NCBI RefSeq assembly: GCF_004000255.1
Contig: NZ_RCIQ01000004.1
Coordinates: 214,836 to 278,835, forward strand
From: Nioella ostreopsis
GTDB taxonomy: Bacteria > Pseudomonadota > Alphaproteobacteria > Rhodobacterales > Rhodobacteraceae
DNA: 64,000 nucleotides
Direction of reading: 5' to 3'
Shown here: positions 1 through 7,939 of the stretch, piece after piece
How positions within the stretch are numbered: the first letter of the stretch is position 1
Layout of the letters: each line of letters starts with the position of its first letter
Position numbers and translations under genes: made by a program
Notes under the pieces: model-generated
What the model was told of the DNA's origin: nothing
The model's input: only the letters and a program-made list of their open reading frames with translations
Databases searched by the model: none

Positions 1-2341
1 CGACAAAAGCGTTGAACAGCGTGCCCCCGGACTGGCGCCAACCATTCAGAAGTTCCGCATAGAGTTCAGCCATTTGCGGCGAGTAATTGAAGTCGATCAG
101 GAAACCGGTCAGATCCTCGTTCCAGACATTTTCACCTAACCCCACAACATGGGTTCCGCCCTCATACATCACCATGGACAGACCGTGATCGGCGGCCACC
201 TCGGCATGATAGGGTAGCCATGTGTCGACCAGTTCCCCAAGGCTGCCACGCCGCAACGCATGTGCCGCCAGATCGAAGCCATCTTCGCGCCCGATCCAGC
301 CGAGAACCTCTTCGACACGCTCATCGCTGCCAAGTTCGGTCCCGAAATATCCGGCAACCGCGTAGGCGTCGAAGCTTTCATGGGGCGCGGCGCGGCCTTC
401 TGCCTGTGCCAGCGGTGCCTCCAGCAGCGGCACCTCCAGTCCGGGCCAGGAGGTCTGCGTGGCGATCACACGGATCAGGCGATCCTCCTGCCCTTCGAAC
501 ACCTCGGCCCAGATATCGGCCACCTCAGCCGCGCGCAGCCCGGCAAACTGCATCCAGGCATCGCCCTCGGCCCCGTTCCACCGGGCAGCGGCCATGTCGG
601 CGGCCCAATGGGCCTGCGAAAACAGGAAATTCCAGACCTCGTTCGACCATTCCGCATAGACGCGCAGATCGGGGGCGAGCCGCTCTTCCACATAGGATGC
701 GAAGGCGCGCACATAGCGATCATCGGCCATATGAGGCAGCGTGAACCACGGGTCGGCGCCGATCTGGTTGGCCAGCCGCACCATCACTTCGACCGGCACG
801 CCCCGGCGCACCCAGGTATAGTCCGACAGGCGCGGACGGTCGGTCCAGATCACCTGTGGCGAGGCATTGGTGTCCATCCAGTCCATGAACCGGATGCTGC
901 GCAAGTCGTGGATGCGGGTGATCCAGTCGGGATTGAACAGCTCCCCGAGCTCATGGAGCGGAATGTGATCCTCGCGCAGTACGACGATATCGCGGATCGG
1001 GTCGGCGGCATCGGTCGCTTCGATGCGTAGGGCGACGGGGCCTTCGCCGGGGGTAAAGTCGAACCAGGCCTCGTGATCGCCCATCTCCACATTTTCCACC
1101 CGCCCGCCAAGCCGGAAGGTGCCGCGCCCGGTCCAGGTCACGCGGTAACGCCCGGCGGCGCTGATGGCCTCTGACGGCAGATCGGTCAGAATGAAGCTTT
1201 CCAGCGCCACGACGCCTTCGGGCAGGCCGAGCGGCCAGCCTTCGGGTGTCAGATGGTTCGACAGCTCCAGTTCGCTTGCGTCGATCCCGCCCCATTGCCC
1301 CTCCAGATGCCCGACCCAGGGCCGCGCCGAATGCATGAGATTGATAAACGGCATCTGCGTGGACCAGTCCGACAGCCCCGTCAGCCCCATGGCCAGAGCC
1401 GGATCCGTCAGGCCGGTTTCCGGTGTCAGGCTGGCGTGATCGTCCATCGCGCTGCCTTGCACCCGCGCCCAGATGAAGCCCGCGATATCGGCATAACCCT
1501 CGCGCACATCTGCATGGATGCTGTCGGGAAGCCCCGTCATCGCTGGCGGTTCTTCGTTGAAGATCGCCGTGTAAGTCACGAGAGCTGCGAGGAAATACAA
1601 GGTCGGTGTGCCATGCGGCGCGTCATCGAGATAGAGATCCGTCGCCTCCAGATCGGCCAAAGGTCCCTCACTGAACATCTCCGCAAGGATCGACGCGACG
1701 GGGATCAGCGTCACATCCAGTTCCGGGCGCGCCTCGCGGATCATATCGACATAGTCGACATACCAGTCGTGATACTCACCCCGATTATACGCATGATACC
1801 GCCGCAAGGCGCGCGGGCGTGGCGGGAAGCGGTTGGAGATCAGGGCCAGATCCGACCAGCCCTCGTAGATGAAGAACCGCGCGCCCCGGGCCTGAAACTC
1901 GGTCCAATCGAAGACCCGCAGCGTGGCGGATAACGGGCTGTAGCCTTGCGGATTGTCCCATTCATAGGCGGCATCCGGCGGGTTGGCCTGAATGAAATTG
2001 GCATTGTTGAGGATGATCGTGTTGAAATTCGCTCGACGAAACGCAAAGCGCTCGGAATCCCAGATCGAGGGCACGTTCTGGAAGGACCAGTTGGGTTCCG
2101 GCGGCAGTTGATCCGCAAAGTGCAACGGCGCGCCAAAGGCCCCGTCAGCGGCAAACCCGTGCCCGCCCGCCTGCGCCAGAATGGACAGCCAATGCGGCAT
2201 TGTCGTCTCGTCACTGTCCGAGACATGGTTGATCAGCGAATTGCCGTAGATGAAGGCGCGGATATCCTGCTGTTGCGCACGCGCGGGCAGCGCCGCCAGC
2301 AGGACTAGCGCCATTGCAGAAATCAGTCTACTCAGCCGCAT
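1..2341 (-). CDS. Secreted SGNH-hydrolase plus glycosidase-like protein (3' end outside window)
   Basis: The reading frame stays open from an ATG at 2341 to the left edge (780 codons visible, no stop). Residues 1-22 form a signal peptide ending ALPARA, so the product is exported. Residues 28-250 resemble an SGNH/GDSL esterase: a YGNSL block with Ser35 and a DAPH block with Asp240 and His243. Residues about 465-780 look like a TIM-barrel glycosidase of clan GH-A: an Asn-Glu pair in EWSNEVWNF (Glu568) and a second candidate acid in MYEGG (Glu727). The start overlaps the upstream glycosyltransferase stop by 14 bp, so it is translationally coupled to an exopolysaccharide locus and probably deacylates or trims that polymer. 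The motifs are seen; the catalytic roles are inferred and the family is not certain. Confidence 0.8.
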   Translation of the reverse strand, partial: MRLSRLISAMALVLLAALPARAQQQDIRAFIYGNSLINHVSDSDETTMPHWLSILAQAGGHGFAADGAFGAPLHFADQLPPEPNWSFQNVPSIWDSERFAFRRANFNTIILNNANFIQANPPDAAYEWDNPQGYSPLSATLRVFDWTEFQARGARFFIYEGWSDLALISNRFPPRPRALRRYHAYNRGEYHDWYVDYVDMIREARPELDVTLIPVASILAEMFSEGPLADLEATDLYLDDAPHGTPTLYFLAALVTYTAIFNEEPPAMTGLPDSIHADVREGYADIAGFIWARVQGSAMDDHASLTPETGLTDPALAMGLTGLSDWSTQMPFINLMHSARPWVGHLEGQWGGIDASELELSNHLTPEGWPLGLPEGVVALESFILTDLPSEAISAAGRYRVTWTGRGTFRLGGRVENVEMGDHEAWFDFTPGEGPVALRIEATDAADPIRDIVVLREDHIPLHELGELFNPDWITRIHDLRSIRFMDWMDTNASPQVIWTDRPRLSDYTWVRRGVPVEVMVRLANQIGADPWFTLPHMADDRYVRAFASYVEERLAPDLRVYAEWSNEVWNFLFSQAHWAADMAAARWNGAEGDAWMQFAGLRAAEVADIWAEVFEGQEDRLIRVIATQTSWPGLEVPLLEAPLAQAEGRAAPHESFDAYAVAGYFGTELGSDERVEEVLGWIGREDGFDLAAHALRRGSLGELVDTWLPYHAEVAADHGLSMVMYEGGTHVVGLGENVWNEDLTGFLIDFNYSPQMAELYAELLNGWRQSGGTLFNAFV

Positions 2342-3647
2342 GGTTCTGCCTGTCCGCCATCGGTTCCGGCCGGTCATTCCGTTCCCCCAATATCCATTTG
2401 TAAACCTCTGAAATCTGGTCAGCTTTTCGATCCCATGTGAACCGGGACGCAACCCGACCCAACCCTGCGCGACCAGCGTTGGCCAAGGCGGGGCGATCCT
2501 GTTCCAGCCGCTCCAGTTCCGCCCGGAAGCCCGCGACAATCGTTGCGCGATCCCCCAAGGGCACCTTCCAGCCGGTGCCCGTTATCAGCAATTCCGCCGG
2601 TCCCGCATAGTCCACGATCAGCGACGGCACGCCAAGGGCCATCGCCTCCAGCACGACACCACCGCCGAATTCGCGGATCGACGGGAAGGCCATGAGGTCG
2701 GAGCCCGCCAGAACGTCCTGAACCGCGCCGTGTTCCATCCAGCCATGGAAGGTCACCGCGTCCGACACTCCAAGCGCCTCTGCCTGAGCCCGGAGCCCCG
2801 GCAGCATCGGGCCATCGCCAATCAGATCGAGCTGCATCCGTCCATCGCGCAACAGCGGGCTTGCGGCCTCCAACAGCATATCGGGGCCCTTGTAGGGCAC
2901 CATCCGCCCGACGAAGCAGGCGCGAAGCGGCCCGTCTTTGCTGGGGGCTGCCCGCTTGGCAAAGCGCGCGGGGTCGATGGCGTTTTCGGGGATGTAGAAG
3001 GTCTTTTCCCGCATCGCCGCGGGGATCTCGCCTTCGGTATGGCGCGAGCCTGCGATGATCGCCGCCGCGTGTTTCAGCGCCCGCCTGCGCCCCGGCAGCG
3101 CCTTGTAGGCACCACGGATATAGCTCAGCCATTCCTTTTCCTGCCGCCGCTCGGCGTCGAACTCGCGCGGCCATGGCACGCCGCCATTCAAGGGGCCAAG
3201 TACGAAGGGCACGCCCGCGCGGGCGCATTTTGCAGCCAGCGGGCTGGAGATGGTCGGCGAGAGCGGCGTAATCCGGTGGACGATATCATAGCGCCCTGCC
3301 CGTATATCCGCCCCGAACTGACGCCACACAAGCCGTTCGAAATGCGGATAGGACAGCGCGTTGATCAGTTGGAGCGTCGTCCAGCCCTTTCCGCCGCCGC
3401 CCCTCAGCTTCTCACCGATGGCCCAGAGCGGGCGCGCGAAAGCCTCGGAATCGATGGCGGTGAAGTCCCGGCCCTCCACCAGACCGGCCCGAAGAATTGC
3501 CTCGCGGTTTCTGACCTGCGTGACCAGATGCACATCGGCCACGCCCGCCAAGGCACGCGACAGCGACCAGCCAATCAGCGGCACGCTGACCCATTCGGGA
3601 TTGGCGGCCTCGGCAATGATCAGGATGCGGGGGTGATGCTGGGTCAT
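2328..3647 (-). CDS. GT4-family glycosyltransferase
   Basis: A 439-residue cytoplasmic glycosyltransferase of the GT-B fold. The start is the ATG beginning MTQHHPRILIIAEAA, 8 bp after the upstream polymerase stop; an in-frame extension further upstream would lie antisense-like inside the polymerase gene and is rejected. The N-terminal half has the acceptor-side Rossmann pattern. The C-terminal half carries the GT4 signature FVGRMVPYKG, then PSIREFGGGVVLEAMALG, where the E-x7-E motif contacts the nucleotide sugar. It should add one sugar to a lipid-linked repeat unit during exopolysaccharide assembly. Donor and acceptor cannot be read from the sequence. It lies in one operon with the membrane protein before it and the secreted hydrolase after it. 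Confidence 0.88.
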   Translation of the reverse strand: MTQHHPRILIIAEAANPEWVSVPLIGWSLSRALAGVADVHLVTQVRNREAILRAGLVEGRDFTAIDSEAFARPLWAIGEKLRGGGGKGWTTLQLINALSYPHFERLVWRQFGADIRAGRYDIVHRITPLSPTISSPLAAKCARAGVPFVLGPLNGGVPWPREFDAERRQEKEWLSYIRGAYKALPGRRRALKHAAAIIAGSRHTEGEIPAAMREKTFYIPENAIDPARFAKRAAPSKDGPLRACFVGRMVPYKGPDMLLEAASPLLRDGRMQLDLIGDGPMLPGLRAQAEALGVSDAVTFHGWMEHGAVQDVLAGSDLMAFPSIREFGGGVVLEAMALGVPSLIVDYAGPAELLITGTGWKVPLGDRATIVAGFRAELERLEQDRPALANAGRAGLGRVASRFTWDRKADQISEVYKWILGERNDRPEPMADRQNHAAE

Positions 3648-3655
3648 GGGCGCAC

Positions 3656-5038
3656 CTACAATACCGTTCGCAAGGGCGTCAGGACCTTGCGCCGCCGGGC
3701 GGTCTGGATCTGTTCGGAATACCCCAGCAAGGCCCCGGCAAAGAGAAAGCTCATCGGGGTCAGCGTCGCATTGGGGATCATGTCGATCACGTTGATCGCC
3801 AGGATCAGCACAGCGCCGCCCACCCATGGCGGAACCTCGCGGCCGACCGCAGCCACGCGCCACCAGACGAGGAAGATCGGCAGGGTCAGCAACCCGAATT
3901 CGGCAAGGAACCCGGCCCATCCATAGACCCCGATGGTGATGATCCAGCGGCCATCGGTGGTGGTCAGGATTTCGCCTGTCGCGCCGTCGTAGATCTGGTT
4001 GCGGCCCCATGTGCCCCAGCCGAAGACGGGTCTCTCCATGGCCCTGTCGATCAGGATGTTTTCATTGTCCAGCCGGAAGCGCAGGGAATTGGCACGGTCT
4101 TCGTCGACGCTTTCGGCCAGTTCCAGCATGTCTTCTTCGGGGATGAGATGAAAGCTCTTGAGGGCGGGATATGCCAGCACCAGACAGGCCAGCAACATGG
4201 CCACGCGGAACTGCATCCGGCTGCCAAGGAACAGCAGCACCGGGGCGAAGGCCGCAGCATAGAGGATCGAGGCCATGGATTTGCACAGGATCAGCACGAG
4301 GCCCATATAGGCCGCCGCTGCCCACCATAGAAGCGCCCGGCGGCTGTGGTCGCTGCGCGCGATTGTGATGGCCGACAAGAGCGCCGTCAGTGCAAGGAAG
4401 GCCGCCCAAAGCCCATGATAGAGGAACACGATGGGACGGAAGCCATCGCCCCGGATCATCTGTTCGAAGGAATGCTGGAAATAGCCGTAGATCCAGATAT
4501 TGAGCTGCGGGCTCAGCCGCACCTCCAGCAGCATCGGCAGCGAATAGACCAGCCCCGCCAGCAGCATCGCCCATAGCAGATCGCGAATGTCATCATCGCT
4601 GCGCAGGAAATCGCGTGCCAACAGCAGGGGCGAGATCAGCAGCGCCTGGTTGATGCACTGGGCCACAGCCTCCCGAATGCGCAGGGGCGGCAAGGTAAAA
4701 CTGTCGAAATAGACCGGGTCCATATTGGTCAGAACGGTGCCGAAGGGGCTGAAGATGAACAGCAACACCAGCACCCGGGCGGTATTGTTTTCCGGCAGGA
4801 AGCGCAGCTCGCCCCGGAACATGAACAGACAGGTAAACAGCGCCGCCAGACCCGGAATCGTCTGCTTGGTCAGGGGCGGCATCAGCGGAAAGTCAAACCC
4901 TGCCGGTTCGGGGGGCAGGAACAGATAGCCCAGGATCAGCGAGGCCAGCAGCGCACGCCCTCTGGGCAGCCTGACGAACAGCCAGACCACGACCACTGGG
5001 TAGAGCACCAGCGCAAGAGATGCGAGCGCGTTCGGCAT
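3656..5038 (-). CDS. Wzy/O-antigen-ligase-like polysaccharide polymerase, integral membrane
   Basis: A 460-residue protein made almost entirely of hydrophobic segments (10 or more predicted helices). A long hydrophilic loop near residues 300-360 precedes the last helices and contains the motif VFGWGTWGRNQIYDG. That layout, a large late periplasmic loop flanked by helices, is typical of the Wzy/WaaL O-antigen polymerase and ligase superfamily. The neighbours (GT4 enzymes, an ExoY-like transferase, a secreted polymer-modifying protein) fit an exopolysaccharide polymerase in the inner membrane. It is the first gene of a three-gene leftward operon whose promoter should lie in the 141-bp gap before the divergent glycosyltransferase. 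Sequence conservation in this family is poor, so polymerase versus ligase is inference. Confidence 0.75.
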   Translation of the reverse strand: MPNALASLALVLYPVVVVWLFVRLPRGRALLASLILGYLFLPPEPAGFDFPLMPPLTKQTIPGLAALFTCLFMFRGELRFLPENNTARVLVLLFIFSPFGTVLTNMDPVYFDSFTLPPLRIREAVAQCINQALLISPLLLARDFLRSDDDIRDLLWAMLLAGLVYSLPMLLEVRLSPQLNIWIYGYFQHSFEQMIRGDGFRPIVFLYHGLWAAFLALTALLSAITIARSDHSRRALLWWAAAAYMGLVLILCKSMASILYAAAFAPVLLFLGSRMQFRVAMLLACLVLAYPALKSFHLIPEEDMLELAESVDEDRANSLRFRLDNENILIDRAMERPVFGWGTWGRNQIYDGATGEILTTTDGRWIITIGVYGWAGFLAEFGLLTLPIFLVWWRVAAVGREVPPWVGGAVLILAINVIDMIPNATLTPMSFLFAGALLGYSEQIQTARRRKVLTPLRTVL

Positions 5039-5089
5039 GCCTGTATTCTGTTAACCTTTGTAGCTCATCGTCATGTTAATGCCCGGATT

Positions 5090-5149
5090 CCCCTCTAGAT
5101 GGGGGTTCAACACGGGGTATACCCGGAACTTGGGGCAGAAATATGCCCC
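5090..5149. promoter_or_regulatory. Divergent promoter region with three inverted repeats
   Basis: The 141-bp gap between the leftward polymerase operon (start 5038) and the rightward glycosyltransferase (start 5180) holds three short inverted repeats in a row. CCCC and GGGG flank TCTAGA at 5090-5104. The palindrome GGGTATACCC is at 5115-5124. GGGGCA and TGCCCC, separated by 6 nt, lie at 5132-5149. They could be operators for coordinated control of both directions or short RNA hairpins in the leader of the rightward gene. No known regulator motif was recognised. Confidence 0.4.
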
Positions 5150-5179
5150 GCTGGCAGATTGAGGGCAAAGGGCATTGGA

Positions 5180-6385
5180 ATGAGCCTGGGCAGCGACAGA
5201 CAGCTGAAGATCGCCTATCTGTGCGATTTCGATCCCCGTGATCCGACGCTCTATTCGGGCGGCAATGCACGCATGCTTGCGGCCCTTGAAACCCATGCCG
5301 GCGAGGTCACCATATTGCCGCAGGACTGGGGTTTGGCAGACCCCCTGCGCCGCGCCGTTCTGGCCGCCCCCGAGGCCTTCAGCATCCGCGCCCGGTGGCG
5401 GCTGCACCTGATGCTGTCCCGTCTCATTTCTCGGCGGGTGCGCAAGGTTCTGGCGGCAGATCGCTTCGACGTGCTGTTCGGGGCCTATTCCTTCCACTCG
5501 CTGCACCGTCTGCGGCTGCCCTACCCGATGGTCACGGCCTACAGCTCCGACGCGACGCCAACCACGTACAAGCAATCCGTTGTGGGGCAGAGCTTCGGGT
5601 CGTGGTTTTCCCCGGCGCGCGTGATGGACCCTCTGATCGAAGCCGCCGAACGGCGCACGTTTCGCGGTCTGGACCTCGCGCTTTGGCCGTCGGACTGGCT
5701 GACAGGTGCCGTGAATGCGCGCTATGGTCTGCCACCCGACCGTTCGCTGACCGTGTCCTGGGGGGCCAATGTGCCCGATCCCGGCACGGCAAGCACTGCT
5801 GCCCTTATGCAAGGCGGGCCGGTCGATATCCTTCTGGTCGGGCGCGACTGGACCGCGAAGGGAGGCTGGACGACAGCGGCAACTGTCGCAGCCTTGCGCG
5901 ACCGGGGCGTCGATGCCCGGCTGACCGTGATCGGCTGCACGCCACCGCCCGAAATCGGCCGGGACGGGCTGACCGTTCATCCCTACCTGGACAAATCCAA
6001 ACCGGAGGATCTTCGGATCTTTCATGATTGCTTTCGCCGCGCCCATTTCCTGTTGATGCCGTCGATGGAATCCTATGGCTTCGCCTTCTGCGAGGCCTCG
6101 GCCTATGGCCTGCCTTCGCTCTGCCTCGATGTCGGGGGCATTCCTGTCTGGAATGGCATAAACGGCGATGCCCTGCCGCCCGGTGCCGGGCCCGAGGAAT
6201 TCGCGCAGGTCATCCAGGGCTACATGGACACCCCCGAGCGTCATGCTGCCCTGCGCATCAGCGCAAGGCAGGTCTACGAGGACAGGCTGAACTGGGATAG
6301 CTGGGGCCGCACCGTGGCGGGTCTGCTGCGGGATGCGGTCAGTGCCCGGTCCCGCGCAGCACCACCCCGAATGTCCGGCCAATGA
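5180..6385 (+). CDS. GT4-family glycosyltransferase
   Basis: A 401-residue GT-B glycosyltransferase. I place the start at the ATG giving MSLGSDRQLKIAYLCDFD, because the usual Rossmann strand (LKIAYLCDFDP) follows at once; an earlier in-frame ATG at 5099 falls inside the operator-like inverted repeats. The core has SYGFAFCEASAYGLPSLC near residue 300, the GT4 E-x7-E nucleotide-sugar region. It is transcribed away from the polymerase operon and converges on the ExoY-type transferase, with which its last 47 bp overlap in antisense. It probably adds a sugar to the same exopolysaccharide repeat. The specificity is unknown. Confidence 0.85.
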   Translation: MSLGSDRQLKIAYLCDFDPRDPTLYSGGNARMLAALETHAGEVTILPQDWGLADPLRRAVLAAPEAFSIRARWRLHLMLSRLISRRVRKVLAADRFDVLFGAYSFHSLHRLRLPYPMVTAYSSDATPTTYKQSVVGQSFGSWFSPARVMDPLIEAAERRTFRGLDLALWPSDWLTGAVNARYGLPPDRSLTVSWGANVPDPGTASTAALMQGGPVDILLVGRDWTAKGGWTTAATVAALRDRGVDARLTVIGCTPPPEIGRDGLTVHPYLDKSKPEDLRIFHDCFRRAHFLLMPSMESYGFAFCEASAYGLPSLCLDVGGIPVWNGINGDALPPGAGPEEFAQVIQGYMDTPERHAALRISARQVYEDRLNWDSWGRTVAGLLRDAVSARSRAAPPRMSGQ

Positions 6386-7025
6386 TCGCCAGATCGGTCC
6401 GCAGCGACAGTGTGCGATAATAGGCCTGATCATAGCCCGCACGCTCGTGAAAGCTGCTTTCGTTGCGGCTGGAGGTTTGCCAGTAGCCGGTGATGCCGGG
6501 GCGCATGACATAGTATTCCGTACCCGGATACATCGCGCGCTGGTTGCACATCATCGGACGCGGGCCAACGATCGACATGTCACCGGTCAGCACGTTCCAC
6601 AGTTGCGGCAGTTCATCCAGCGACGTGCGGCGCAGGAACTGGCCGAACCGGGTGATCCGAGGGTCGTTCTTCAGTTTCTGGTGGCGGTCCCACTCGGCGC
6701 GGGCCTCGGGGTTTTCCGACAGATAGCCTTCCAGCACCTGATCCGCGTCCTTGACCATGGTCCGCAGTTTCCACATGCCGAAAACACGGCCATTCATGCC
6801 GATGCGTTCCTGACGGTAAAACGGAGAGCCGCCTTCACGCAGGATAAGAACCAGGGCCGAGACCAGAACGATCAGGGCCGCAGGCACGGCCGCGAGCAGA
6901 ACGATGGCGATGTCCAGAATGCGCTTGGCGTGCTGTCGATAGACTGACCGGGTTTGAATAAACCGGATCGGCACCACCGCATGCGGTGCCTCATTTTGGC
7001 TGTAAAGGCCGAAACGCTCATACAT
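6339..7025 (-). CDS. ExoY-type undecaprenyl-phosphate sugar phosphotransferase
   Basis: A 228-residue bacterial sugar transferase (PF02397 type) that loads the first sugar-1-phosphate onto undecaprenyl phosphate at the inner membrane. One N-terminal membrane hairpin lies near residues 36-60 (ILDIAIVLLAAVPAALIVLV). The cytoplasmic catalytic part follows with YRQERIGMNG, MWKLRTMV, the SLDELPQLWNVLTGDMS block and GPRP. The ATG at 7025 was chosen because AGGAGG lies 9 nt upstream; a GTG at 7034 touches that site and is unlikely. This would be the initiating enzyme of the pathway served by the neighbouring GT4 enzymes and polymerase. The sugar (galactose or glucose in ExoY relatives) is not determined. 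Confidence 0.92.
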   Translation of the reverse strand: MYERFGLYSQNEAPHAVVPIRFIQTRSVYRQHAKRILDIAIVLLAAVPAALIVLVSALVLILREGGSPFYRQERIGMNGRVFGMWKLRTMVKDADQVLEGYLSENPEARAEWDRHQKLKNDPRITRFGQFLRRTSLDELPQLWNVLTGDMSIVGPRPMMCNQRAMYPGTEYYVMRPGITGYWQTSSRNESSFHERAGYDQAYYRTLSLRTDLAIIGRTFGVVLRGTGH

Positions 7026-7939
7026 CGACAACACCCTCCTAAAGGGGGGCGACCGTTTCCGGTCGCGACAGACAGCGCTTCCCTGCCCCGCCAGCGACTT
7101 CTGGCGCGGTTTAGAAAGTCATTCAGGTTTTGGGTGCGGAAAGGCGCAGATGAGTAACCGGGCCCCCCCGGGTCGCGGTCAGTCCATCCCCACCTTTTGA
7201 TGCTGCAAACCGGGTGGCAGTCCGGTGAGGCAGCAACGTCAAGTCATGGCCGACCAGCGCTTTCGCACAGCCGTAAAATGGCATTTGTGGCATAATTTCG
7301 TCAATTTCATTTTGCCCATTTCAACCTATGCTTGTGTCGCGAAATTAGGCGTAATTGTGGCAACGGCCCAGAGAAAAAACCGTTCAATATCAACAAGTGC
7401 GCCAGAGAAACCAATGTCGCAGCGCCATCATTGTCTCAGCCCTGGAAACAGTGATTGAGAGATGGAACACCTATAGGTTGCATTTTGCGGATTGCCCTGT
7501 CCATTTGGTCAGGTTTGTCTTTCGAACCGGAAACAGAGGCACGCACGTTTCAAGCGCCGGGGATCTTCCGCTCGAAAGCGTCAATCCGTGGCAGAACCAT
7601 GGCTTGTTTCCGGCATCAAGACGCTGAAAGCACGACAAATAGTTTTCATGGTTAACGCAACTCTTCTTAAGGTTGCACAATGTGGCGAAACAATGGCTCG
7701 ATCCGCGCCTCTTTGTCCCTGATTGCGCCAGATTTCGCCACAATCTGATTCGCGGATCGAAAGCTTGCGCACTGGAAAGCCCGGCTTTTTTCCGGGTTTT
7801 CCGTCAAAAATCCTGTCTTTCAGTCAGGTCGCATGCCGCTGACGCCGCGCCTCATTCCCGCCACGATTCCCGCCTTGTCCTTGATACGGGCGGCCACCAT
7901 GCCCATAACCTGCCACAGACACCCTGAACCGGAGACATC
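7026..7939. promoter_or_regulatory. Long AT-richer upstream region with a recurring TGTGGC motif
   Basis: About 0.9 kb without a credible gene lies between the ExoY-type transferase and the CorC-like transporter; short open frames here have no ribosome site or recognisable protein. It is visibly richer in A and T than its flanks. A motif close to TTGTGGCGAAAT recurs: 7284-7298, 7332-7347, 7353-7366, 7679-7691, and inverted at 7733-7744. TGTGGCGAAA at 7681-7690 and TTTCGCCACA at 7733-7742 form an exact inverted pair. The likely role is control of the exopolysaccharide transferase by a repressor or silencing protein. The identity is unknown. Confidence 0.4.

Noticed and set aside
3648..4010. 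N-terminal extension of the leftward GT4 glycosyltransferase into the polymerase gene
   Set aside because: The added 121 residues are an out-of-frame shadow of the polymerase; the family N-terminus begins at the ATG at 3647.
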